Assembly: GCF_005771495.1 (NCBI RefSeq) | Contig: NZ_VAUW01000032.1 | Span: 1 to 49,729 of the forward strand | Direction: 5' to 3' | Length of the DNA: 49,729 bases | Source of the DNA: Maribacter sp. ACAM166 | GTDB lineage: Bacteria > Bacteroidota > Bacteroidia > Flavobacteriales > Flavobacteriaceae | Shown here: in pieces, positions 35,428 to 43,320 of the stretch | Layout: every line of letters begins with the position of its first letter | Numbering within the stretch: position 1 is the first letter of the stretch | Translations under genes and position numbers: made by a program | Notes under the pieces: model-generated | What the model was told of the DNA's origin: nothing | The model's database searches: none | The model's input: the letters and a program-made list of their open reading frames with translations, nothing else

Positions 35428-37695
35428 ATGGTAGAAGAATTACATTTAGATTTAATTTTAAAAGAGCACTATGCCATTGATAGACCTTCAATCACTAAGC
35501 TAGAGGGATACGATAGTATTAATTTTAAAATAGAGACCAATACTGATATCTATGTTTTAAAGGTGTACCCCAATTCAAGCGAAGTTTTAGAATTGATTTC
35601 AGCCGAAAATGAACTATTATTAGCACTAGAGCATATGGGTGTTTCTTGCTCTAGGTTAATAGCTACAAAATCTGATACGTTTAATTTAATCACAGATAAG
35701 TACACATTTCGCTTACTAACCTTCTTAAGTGGCACTTTTCTAGCTGAAACAATACATACTAATCTTTTATTGGCATCTTTTGGATCGACCTTAGCGAAAA
35801 TTGATAGTAGTTTAATAAACCAAAATAATGCTGCTATAAAGGCAAAAGAAACACAATGGGATCTGAAACATTTTCAAAAAAATTGGAAGTATTTAGCTGA
35901 CATCCCCGATGCTAGCGACCGAAGCTTAGTTGACTATTTCTGCCTACAATTCAATGAACATATACTGCCTTTACAGTACGAATTTAGACAAAGCATTATT
36001 CATAATGATGCGAATGACTGGAATGTGCTTGTAGATAATGATGAAGTAACGGGTATCATAGATTTCGGGGATATGTGCCATTCTTGGCTCATTAACGAGT
36101 TGGCAGTAGGTCTTACCTATGTTTTAATGGAAAAAGAGAAACCGTTAGAAATTGCATTCATGGTCATACAAGCATATCATGCTGTATTTCCTTTAGATGA
36201 AAAGGAAGTAGACTCACTTTACTATTTAATTGCTGCACGTTTGTGCACTAGTGTTTTAAACTCTGCGCATACCAAAAAAATCAAACCAGAATCATCTTAC
36301 ATTACTATTAGCGAAAAATCGGCTTGGAAGCTTTTACGTATCTGGGTCTCGATAAATCCAATACAAGCCAAAAATACATTTAGAGATGCGTGTAATTTTT
36401 CAAAATTGGTAGGCAAAAGTCTTAACGAACAACTTGAACATCGGAAAAAAAATATTAGTTCTTCCCAGTCCCTTAGTTATTCAGAACCCATTCAAATGTC
36501 TGGTGCAGCATTTCAATACATGTATGACACCGATGGGAATACTTTTCTCGATGCTTACAATAATATTATTCAAGTGGGCCATTGCCACCCAAACGTGGTT
36601 AGGGCTGGGCAACGAACAATGGCTAAACTAAATACCAATACAAGATATCTCTACGATGAATTGTTGTCATATACTGATCATTTATTATCCAAATTTCCAT
36701 CTCATCTTACTAAGGTGTTTTTAGTGAATTCTGGTAGTGCTGCATCAGATTTAGCATTACGTATTGCAAAAACACATACTGGGAAACAAAAAGTTTTGGT
36801 GTTGGAGCATGGGTATCATGGTAATACCCAAAATACAATCGATATTAGTCATTATAAGTACAATCATAAAGGAGGTACGGGTAAAAAGCAAGATATTCTG
36901 CAAACAGAACTCCCAAAATGCTTTAACACCAATCTAGGAACAGAAGAAGATATAGCCAAACATTATGTTGCATTAGCGCAAAAAAAAATTGAAATAAATG
37001 AAGGCCAGATTGCTGCTTTTATAGCAGAACCAATAGTTGGTTGTGGCGGACAAGTACCTTTACCCAAAACCTATTTAAAAAGCATCTATGCAGAAATACG
37101 CAAACAAGGTGGCTTATGTATCAGTGATGAAGTACAAGTTGGTTTCGGCAGGTTAGGTAAATACTTCTGGGGCTATGAAATGTATGATGTTATACCAGAT
37201 ATTGTGATTTTAGGCAAACCAATAGGTAACGGCCATCCTATGGCAGCAGTAGTCACTACTGAAGAAATATCTAATAGTTTTAATAACGGAATGGAGTTCT
37301 TTAGTTCGTTTGGTGGCAATCCTGTCTCATGCGCTATTGGAGAGGCTGTATTGACCACTTTAGAGGAAGAGGATTTACCAAATAAAGCACATCAAGTTGG
37401 AGCGTACTTAAAGAAAGGGTTACACACTCTTCAAAAGAAATATCAAGAATTGGCGGACATACGGGGTGAAGGGCTTTTTCTTGGCGTAGAAATTTTAGAT
37501 TCACAGGGAAATGCAGGAACTGAACTAGCATCCTTTATAAAAAACGAGCTTCGCTCAAAATTTATACTTATTAGTACCGACGGACCTTATGATAACGTGC
37601 TGAAAATTAAGCCACCTCTGTATTTTACTATAGAAAATGCAGATCAGCTACTACAAGAACTGGATGAAATTTTAAATAAAATAAAAAAAAATTAA
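35428..37695 (+). CDS. Kinase (APH-like)-class III aminotransferase fusion, putative kinase-phospholyase
   Basis: This 755-residue two-domain enzyme starts with an aminoglycoside-phosphotransferase-like small-molecule kinase (about 15-300) containing the Brenner motif HNDANDWN (H192, D194, N199) and IIDFGDM. From about 355 to the end is a PLP-dependent class III aminotransferase with LVNSGSAASDLALRIAK, EHGYHGNTQ, ISDEVQVGFGR and the PLP lysine in LGKPIGNG (K597). In animals the homologous pair is hydroxylysine kinase plus phospho-lyase (AGPHD1 and AGXT2L2, or the ethanolamine-phosphate enzyme AGXT2L1). The fusion therefore probably phosphorylates an amino alcohol or hydroxylysine and then eliminates phosphate and ammonia. 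Substrate is not decided by the sequence. DoxX follows 27 nt downstream. Confidence 0.85.
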   Translation: MVEELHLDLILKEHYAIDRPSITKLEGYDSINFKIETNTDIYVLKVYPNSSEVLELISAENELLLALEHMGVSCSRLIATKSDTFNLITDKYTFRLLTFLSGTFLAETIHTNLLLASFGSTLAKIDSSLINQNNAAIKAKETQWDLKHFQKNWKYLADIPDASDRSLVDYFCLQFNEHILPLQYEFRQSIIHNDANDWNVLVDNDEVTGIIDFGDMCHSWLINELAVGLTYVLMEKEKPLEIAFMVIQAYHAVFPLDEKEVDSLYYLIAARLCTSVLNSAHTKKIKPESSYITISEKSAWKLLRIWVSINPIQAKNTFRDACNFSKLVGKSLNEQLEHRKKNISSSQSLSYSEPIQMSGAAFQYMYDTDGNTFLDAYNNIIQVGHCHPNVVRAGQRTMAKLNTNTRYLYDELLSYTDHLLSKFPSHLTKVFLVNSGSAASDLALRIAKTHTGKQKVLVLEHGYHGNTQNTIDISHYKYNHKGGTGKKQDILQTELPKCFNTNLGTEEDIAKHYVALAQKKIEINEGQIAAFIAEPIVGCGGQVPLPKTYLKSIYAEIRKQGGLCISDEVQVGFGRLGKYFWGYEMYDVIPDIVILGKPIGNGHPMAAVVTTEEISNSFNNGMEFFSSFGGNPVSCAIGEAVLTTLEEEDLPNKAHQVGAYLKKGLHTLQKKYQELADIRGEGLFLGVEILDSQGNAGTELASFIKNELRSKFILISTDGPYDNVLKIKPPLYFTIENADQLLQELDEILNKIKKN

Positions 37696-37722
37696 TACTT
37701 TTAAAGTAAATTATTTTAACAC

Positions 37723-38100
37723 ATGAAAAACCCCCTCCTTAAGGATATCGGCTTAGCCTTTTTTAGAATTTCCGTTTCCGCAATGTTGCTAACACATGGT
37801 CTTCCAAAATTTCAGAAACTAATTTCAGGTAATTTCGAATTCGGTGATCCAATTGGTATAGGAGCAGCTCCTTCATTATTTTTAGCGGTAATTGGAGAAT
37901 TCATTTGCCCTATATTAATCATCATAGGCTTTAGAACTCGATTATCGGCTATACCAGCTGCCATTACTATGGGTGTTGCCGTTTTTATAGCTCATGGCGC
38001 AGACGGTTTTGGAACCAAAGAAAAAGCGCTATTATATTTAGTAGCTTTTCTTACCATAATCTTAGTTGGTCCTGGTAGATTTGGTATACATAGAAAATAA
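37723..38100 (+). CDS. DoxX family membrane protein
   Basis: This 125-residue protein has four membrane helices. The start GLAFFRISVSAMLLTHGLPKF with the HG..K motif and the AVIGEFICPILIIIG segment are typical of DoxX/YphA-like proteins. The family is linked to redox and sulfur metabolism but has no single reaction. It is likely co-transcribed with the preceding kinase-aminotransferase gene. It ends 3 nt before the convergent holA stop, so the two transcripts overlap. Confidence 0.88.
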   Translation: MKNPLLKDIGLAFFRISVSAMLLTHGLPKFQKLISGNFEFGDPIGIGAAPSLFLAVIGEFICPILIIIGFRTRLSAIPAAITMGVAVFIAHGADGFGTKEKALLYLVAFLTIILVGPGRFGIHRK

Positions 38101-38103
38101 TAT

Positions 38104-39105
38104 TTAAACTATTTTATACAATAGTTCTTTAAGCAAATCGGCATCACTCATTGTAGCAGAACCAACACCTTTACCTTTTAAGTCCATTTCTCGCAAACTT
38201 GAGATTATTGAACTTACTTTTTTCATTGGGTAATTTCTTGCAGCAGTCTGTATTTCATTTACAAAATATGGATTGATCCCTAAGGTACTGGCTACATTTT
38301 TTGGAGCGTGATCGCTTAACCCATGATATTGCAACAACTGAGTAAAAAAGGAATTCAATAAAGTTACTGTTAGGACAAAGGGATTATCTTTAGGATTTTG
38401 GGCGAAATACGTAATTATCTTTGCTGCTTTTACTATATCTCGTTCACCAATCGCCTTTTTCAACTCAAAGTTGTTATAATCTTTACTTATACCTATATGC
38501 TCTTCTATATGCTGAGGCGTAATGTCGGTTTGTTGAGGTAATGCCAACTTTAATTTTTCAAGTTCTTTACTGATTTTACTTAAATCAGTTCCTAAATATT
38601 CTACCAATAATACAGCGGCCTTATGAGAAATGGTGTATCCATTGCTCAATAAATTCTTTCTAAGCCAATCGCTCACTTTATTTTCATAAAGCTTTTTACT
38701 TTCAAAAATGACACCGCTCTTTTTAATTATCTTAAATAACCTCTTACGTTTATCAAGCTTTTTATATTTATAACAAATTACAAGAATAGTTGATTGTTGT
38801 GGGTTTTCGGCATAAGCACATAGTTGTTCAATCGTACGTGAAAGGTGTTGGGCCTCTTTAACAATAACAACTTGCCGCTCAGCCATCATAGGATATCTCT
38901 TTGCATTACCTACAATATCATCAATGGACACATCACGACCATAAAGAACCGTTTGATTGAATTCCTTCTCATCTTCGGTCAATATCGTACTCCCTATATA
39001 ATCTGCTATTTTATCAATAAAATAAGCTTCTTCTCCATAAAGGAAATAGACAGGACTAAACTGTCCCTTTTTTATTGTATTGACTATTTGTATCGCTTCA
39101 TCCAT
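38104..39105 (-). CDS. holA: DNA polymerase III subunit delta
   Basis: This 333-residue clamp-loader subunit opens the beta clamp. It shows the holA pattern: FSPVYFLYGEEAYFIDKIAD near the N-terminus, the domain I segment YPMMAERQVVIVKEA, then the helical lid LVEYLGTDLSKISKELEKL and the C-terminal collar NPYFVNEIQTAARNYP. There is no Walker A lysine, as expected for delta. Length is normal. It is divergent from the HsdR_N gene with only 26 bp between the starts, so both promoters must overlap. Confidence 0.93.
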   Translation of the reverse strand: MDEAIQIVNTIKKGQFSPVYFLYGEEAYFIDKIADYIGSTILTEDEKEFNQTVLYGRDVSIDDIVGNAKRYPMMAERQVVIVKEAQHLSRTIEQLCAYAENPQQSTILVICYKYKKLDKRKRLFKIIKKSGVIFESKKLYENKVSDWLRKNLLSNGYTISHKAAVLLVEYLGTDLSKISKELEKLKLALPQQTDITPQHIEEHIGISKDYNNFELKKAIGERDIVKAAKIITYFAQNPKDNPFVLTVTLLNSFFTQLLQYHGLSDHAPKNVASTLGINPYFVNEIQTAARNYPMKKVSSIISSLREMDLKGKGVGSATMSDADLLKELLYKIV

Positions 39106-39131
39106 CCAGAAAAATTCATCAACTTTGTGTA

Positions 39132-39578
39132 ATGCAGCCTCTTAATTTCCCTAGCTACACTTTCAGGGTCAAAAATAGCGAAAATAGAACCTTAATTTTT
39201 GACGATATACGTAAAAAATTTGTGGTGCTAACTCCAGAAGAGTGGGTTAGGCAACATGTGGTTCGATATCTGCTGATAGAAAAGAAATATCCTATAAACC
39301 ATATCAATGTCGAAAAACAAATCAAACTGAACGGATTAATAAAAAGATACGATATTGTTGTTTTTAATTCAAATGGCAAACTACATATTCTTATTGAGTG
39401 TAAAGCACCAGCAATACCAATATCTCAAACTACTTTTGACCAAATAGCACAGTACAATATAAAACTTAATGCCAATTATCTAATGGTCACTAACGGACTT
39501 TCACATTTTTACTGTCAAACAGACACTCAAGCGGAAAAATATGAATTTATGCAAGAAATTCCTGATTTTAGCCGTTAA
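39132..39578 (+). CDS. Orphan HsdR N-terminal-domain protein (PD-(D/E)XK nuclease-like)
   Basis: This 148-residue protein consists only of the type I restriction enzyme R N-terminal domain (HSDR_N_2 type). TPEEWVRQHVVRYLLIEKKY, VEKQIKLNGLIKRYDIVVFN and LHILIECKAPAIPIS carry the PD-(D/E)XK core (D in RYDIVV, E-x-K in ECK). No methylase, specificity or helicase gene is nearby, so it is not a restriction system. Such short proteins next to holA are common in Bacteroidota and are probably housekeeping nucleases of unknown role. It is followed 12 nt later by the glycosyltransferase. Confidence 0.85.
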   Translation: MQPLNFPSYTFRVKNSENRTLIFDDIRKKFVVLTPEEWVRQHVVRYLLIEKKYPINHINVEKQIKLNGLIKRYDIVVFNSNGKLHILIECKAPAIPISQTTFDQIAQYNIKLNANYLMVTNGLSHFYCQTDTQAEKYEFMQEIPDFSR

Positions 39579-39590
39579 TTTGCCATCGTT

Positions 39591-40592
39591 TTGAAAATAG
39601 CAATAGTCATATTAAATTGGAATGGTGAAGTTCTTTTAGAGCGGTACTTGCCTTCTGTTATCGAACATTCTAATGATGCAGACATCTACGTAGCCGATAA
39701 TGCTTCTACCGATGATTCAATCGCATTCGTTACTTCAAATCATCCATCCATCAAAATAATAAAAAATACTGAAAATGGAGGTTTTGCAAAAGGATATAAC
39801 GATGCCTTGGTACATGTTAATGCAGATATCTATTGCTTATTAAATTCTGATGTAGAAGTAACACCAAATTGGCTGACTCCCATTAAAGATGCTTTTTTAA
39901 ATATACCAGACGTTGCCATTATACAGCCTAAAATTCTAGATTTACTTAAAAAAGACCATTTTGAGTATGCTGGCGCAGGCGGCGGCTTTATAGATCAATT
40001 GGGATACCCCTTTTGTAGAGGTAGAATATTTCAAACCCTAGAGCGAGATACTGGTCAATATGATGATATAAAAGAGATTTTTTGGGCAACGGGAGCCTGT
40101 ATGTTCGTTAGAAAAAATGTGTTCGAAGAACTACATGGTTTTGATAATGATTACTTTGCCCATCAAGAAGAAGTAGATTTTTGCTGGCGTGCTAAAAACC
40201 ATGGTTATAAAATAATATATGTAGGTGCTTCTAAAGTATTTCATCTAGGTGGTTCAACCTTAAGTAATATGAATCCAAAAAAAACATACTTGAATTTCAG
40301 GAACTCCTTATTTTCAATAACCAAGAATCTACCTAGAAGAAAAGCCTTTCTCATTATTTTCTTACGATTGCTTTTAGATGGTATTGCCGCCCTACGCTTT
40401 ATATTTCAATTTCGGTTTAACCACTTTTTTGCGATTTTTAGGGCTCATTTAAGCTTTTATAGACAGTTTCGGAAGATGTACAAAAAACGTGAAAAGACTA
40501 AGTTTTTAAGAAAATATTACATAACTCAGTCCATAGTCTGGTCTTATTTTGTACATAAGGTAAGAAATTTTAACATTTTAGTAAAAGATTAA
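39591..40592 (+). CDS. Family 2 glycosyltransferase
   Basis: This 333-residue GT-A fold enzyme begins at TTG 39591 (MKIAIVILNWNGEVLLERYL). It has DNASTDDS in the nucleotide-sugar site, LLNSDVEVTPNW with the metal-binding DxD-type site, the GACMFVRK segment and HQEEVDFCWRAK with the catalytic acid region. The C-terminus has a hydrophobic, basic region (about 250-310) for membrane association. It resembles rhamnosyl-type GT2 enzymes of polysaccharide synthesis, but donor and acceptor cannot be told. It lies alone, not in a polysaccharide cluster. Confidence 0.92.
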   Translation: MKIAIVILNWNGEVLLERYLPSVIEHSNDADIYVADNASTDDSIAFVTSNHPSIKIIKNTENGGFAKGYNDALVHVNADIYCLLNSDVEVTPNWLTPIKDAFLNIPDVAIIQPKILDLLKKDHFEYAGAGGGFIDQLGYPFCRGRIFQTLERDTGQYDDIKEIFWATGACMFVRKNVFEELHGFDNDYFAHQEEVDFCWRAKNHGYKIIYVGASKVFHLGGSTLSNMNPKKTYLNFRNSLFSITKNLPRRKAFLIIFLRLLLDGIAALRFIFQFRFNHFFAIFRAHLSFYRQFRKMYKKREKTKFLRKYYITQSIVWSYFVHKVRNFNILVKD

Positions 40593-40686
40593 CTATGCTG
40601 CTAGATAAGTGACTTTCTAATTCTCTAATTTTGAAATTGCTTAAGGGCGAAAATAAAGTAACTAAATATTAATATACATTTAAATT

Positions 40687-41541
40687 ATGAAGAAAATATT
40701 ATTAGGATGTCTTGGAGTAACGCTTTTATTATCTTCTTGTGTATCGCAGAAGAAATATGCAGACCTTGAAGCAAAACACAAAGGAACACAAGATTTGTTG
40801 AATTCTGCAACGGTCAAATTAAACGGTTGTTTAGAAGAAAAAGCTACAGCTTCATCTAGACTTCAAACTTTAGAAGATCAGAATGCATTTTTAAAAGCCA
40901 ATAATCAAGATTTGATTAATAATATGGGCAACTTGACAACTTTAACTACTAAAGGTGCTGAGAATTTAGAGAAATCTTTGGAAAGTCTTCAAGAAAAAGA
41001 TTTGACCATTCGTAAATTAAATGATGCCATTACCCGTAGAGATTCTGTAAACCTTTCTTTGGTACAGAGCTTAAAAGGTGTTTTAGGAAATATGGATGAC
41101 GAGGACATTGAAATCAGTGTTGAAAAAGGTGTTGTATTCGTATCTATTTCTGATAAATTATTGTTTAGTAGTGGTAGCTACAACATAACTAGTAGAGCAA
41201 AAGAAGTTCTAGGTAAAGTTGCTAAAGTAGTAAACAACAAGCCTGATTTCGAATTTATGGTAGAAGGCCATACTGATGATGTACCTTACAACGCAGGTGG
41301 TGTTTTATTAGACAACTGGGATTTGAGTGTTAAACGTGCAACTTCAGTAGTACGTATTTTACAAAATAGTTTCAATGTTGACCCTAAGAGAATGACTGCT
41401 GCAGGTAGATCTCAATACATTCCTGTATCTAGCACTGAGAAGTCTAGAAATAGAAGAACCCGCATCGTTGTTCTTCCAAAAATTGATCAGTTCTATAGCA
41501 TGATTGAAGAAGGAATGAAAGATCCCGCTATCAACAATTAA
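40687..41541 (+). CDS. OmpA-family lipoprotein with coiled coil
   Basis: This 284-residue lipoprotein has lipobox LSSC (C18). A coiled coil at about 25-120 is followed by an OmpA-like peptidoglycan-binding domain (about 150-270). The domain keeps VEGHTDDVPYN with the Asp that contacts diaminopimelate, WDLSVKRATSVVRIL with the conserved Arg, and NRRTRIVVLP. It anchors the outer membrane to the cell wall. A strong terminator follows. A divergent paralogue lacking these residues is at 48047. Confidence 0.92.
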   Translation: MKKILLGCLGVTLLLSSCVSQKKYADLEAKHKGTQDLLNSATVKLNGCLEEKATASSRLQTLEDQNAFLKANNQDLINNMGNLTTLTTKGAENLEKSLESLQEKDLTIRKLNDAITRRDSVNLSLVQSLKGVLGNMDDEDIEISVEKGVVFVSISDKLLFSSGSYNITSRAKEVLGKVAKVVNNKPDFEFMVEGHTDDVPYNAGGVLLDNWDLSVKRATSVVRILQNSFNVDPKRMTAAGRSQYIPVSSTEKSRNRRTRIVVLPKIDQFYSMIEEGMKDPAINN

Positions 41542-41564
41542 GAATCCTGATTCTGAATAAAATT

Positions 41565-41596
41565 AAAGCGACCCAAATAAATGGGTCGCTTTTTTT
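41565..41596 (+). terminator. Rho-independent terminator after the OmpA lipoprotein gene
   Basis: AAAGCGACCCA (41565-41575) pairs with TGGGTCGCTTT (41582-41592), with a 6-nt loop, followed by a run of T to 41596. This is the clearest terminator in the window, 23 nt after the stop codon. Confidence 0.9.
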
Positions 41597-41743
41597 ATAT
41601 CTATATTTTAAGAAGCTATACTAAAATTTATTGATAGAAGTATACGAGACATTTAACGGAATATGTTTTTTTAGAAATGAAAATCCATCCGTTTTAGGCT
41701 TTGCTTTAAAATACGAGGCTAGCCAAGCGAATATAATTAGAGA

Positions 41744-42364
41744 TTAAAGAATATCTAAACTACCTTTTCCTTCACGAATAACTTCAGGATAGCCTGTAGA
41801 CAGGTCTATAATTGTCGAACCAATATTTCCACCATAACCACCATCGACTACAATATCAACAAGATTCTCCCATTTTTCAAAAATGAGTCCAGGATCCGTA
41901 GTGTATTCCAATACATCATCATCATCACGAATAGATGTTGATACTATTGGGTTACCTAATGCTTCTACTAAGGCTTTTACAATATTATTATTAGGCACAC
42001 GAATACCTACGGTTTTCTTTTTCTTGAAGTCCTTTGGTAAATTGTTATTTCCTGGTAAAATAAAAGTGTAGGGGCCGGGCAATGCCCTTTTCAAAATTTT
42101 GAAAGTAGCGGTATCAATTTGCCGAACATAATCGGATAGGTTGCTTAAGTCGGTACAAATAAAAGACCAATTAGCTTTTGTAAGTTTAATTCCTTTTATG
42201 CGGGCAATTTTCTCCAATGCCTTTGTATTGGTAATATCGCAACCCAAACCATAAACGGTATCGGTAGGATAAATGACTAAACCACCTTTTCGCAAAATCG
42301 CTACTACCCGCTTTATTTCTTTCGGGTTTGGGTTCTCTTCGTATATTTTAATGAATTCGGCCAA
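41744..42364 (-). CDS. Sua5/YciO/YrdC-family protein, probable threonylcarbamoyl-AMP synthase
   Basis: This 206-residue YrdC-fold protein makes threonylcarbamoyl-AMP for the t6A37 tRNA modification, or is the YciO-type relative. It has VIYPTDTVYGLGCDI, the KKTVGIRVPNNN and PIVSTSIRDDDD nucleotide-site segments and GGYGGNIGSTIIDL. It lacks the Sua5 C-terminal domain, so it is the short form. The SxN motif reads STSIRD, closer to YciO than to canonical YrdC, so the precise activity is less certain. The GH16 gene on the same strand ends 6 bp before it, so it is probably the second gene of that operon. Confidence 0.85.
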   Translation of the reverse strand: MAEFIKIYEENPNPKEIKRVVAILRKGGLVIYPTDTVYGLGCDITNTKALEKIARIKGIKLTKANWSFICTDLSNLSDYVRQIDTATFKILKRALPGPYTFILPGNNNLPKDFKKKKTVGIRVPNNNIVKALVEALGNPIVSTSIRDDDDVLEYTTDPGLIFEKWENLVDIVVDGGYGGNIGSTIIDLSTGYPEVIREGKGSLDIL

Positions 42365-42370
42365 CTAATT

Positions 42371-43261
42371 TTAATTTATTTGATATACCCTAATATAATC
42401 GATTTCCATTATAGCAGGAAAAATTGAAGTATCAACACCTTCAAGTCCACCCCAGTTACCTCCAACAGCAATATTCATTAAAAAATAAAAATCATTAGAG
42501 AACGGCCAACTTTCACCTGTAGAAGGTGTTGGACGCCTAAATGTAAATTGGATATTATCTACATCGTCGACATAAAATTTTATGTACTTATAAGACCATA
42601 ATATTCCAAAATTATGAAACTCCTCTTCTATAGTTTCCAAGTCCAATGCCCCAGATGTTATTTCAGTACCATTGGTATGGTTATTTGCCGTACTATGCAC
42701 CGAAAAATGTGTTTTATTTGGTTTAAAACTAACATACTCCATCATATCAATTTCGCCACATGCTGGCCAACCTACTGACTGTATGTTGCTACCAAGCATC
42801 CATAATGCCGGCCAAGTACCGTTTCCTTTATGTTCAGGAATTTTTGCCCTTATTTCCATTCTGCCATATTTAAAAGATTCTTTACTATTTAAGCGTGCAG
42901 AAGTAAATGCACCTTCGATGGTATTATCACTGTTTTTTTTAGCAATTATTTTCAAAATTCCACCACTAACTTCTGTATTTCCTTCCGCTTGATAATTTTG
43001 AAGTTCATTATTTCCCCATCCATTACCACCAGTCTCGAAAGTCCATTTATCATCTGAGATGGAAGTACCTTCAAATTCATCGCTCCAAACCAAAACCGCA
43101 TCATCCCAATAATCAGCATCATCAGGGTCTTTGACATCCGTTTCATTTTCAATAGGCTTTGGGTCTGGTGTTTTTGAAATCTCTGTCTCTGCAACATTAG
43201 AACTTGAGCAACCGATAAAAAACATGGTCAGCAAAACAGAAATCGAAGTACAATTTTTCAT
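42371..43261 (-). CDS. GH16 family beta-glucanase-like lipoprotein
   Basis: This 296-residue lipoprotein has lipobox FIGC (C18) and an acidic linker (about 25-52). The GH16 domain (about 53-296) begins LVWSDEFEGTSISDDKW and has WPALWMLG and the catalytic GEIDMMEYV, with nucleophile E170, D172 and acid/base E175. The motif EIDMME with the extra residue fits laminarinase-type (beta-1,3-glucanase) members instead of lichenases. As a surface or periplasmic lipoprotein it would cut algal or fungal beta-glucans, consistent with a marine flavobacterium. No SusC/SusD pair is nearby. Confidence 0.92.
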   Translation of the reverse strand: MKNCTSISVLLTMFFIGCSSSNVAETEISKTPDPKPIENETDVKDPDDADYWDDAVLVWSDEFEGTSISDDKWTFETGGNGWGNNELQNYQAEGNTEVSGGILKIIAKKNSDNTIEGAFTSARLNSKESFKYGRMEIRAKIPEHKGNGTWPALWMLGSNIQSVGWPACGEIDMMEYVSFKPNKTHFSVHSTANNHTNGTEITSGALDLETIEEEFHNFGILWSYKYIKFYVDDVDNIQFTFRRPTPSTGESWPFSNDFYFLMNIAVGGNWGGLEGVDTSIFPAIMEIDYIRVYQIN

Positions 43262-43320
43262 ATTTTTTTATATCAATATAAATCAAATTTTCCAAAGTAT
43301 CGTAAATTTCATTTTTCCCT

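Noticed and set aside
39132..39578. Restriction-modification or other defence system
   Set aside because: Only an HsdR N-terminal domain is present; no methylase, specificity or helicase partner is in the neighbourhood.
42952..43197. 81-codon minus-strand ORF overlapping the 5' part of the GH16 gene
   Set aside because: It is an alternative frame of the GH16 lipoprotein gene with no domain of its own.
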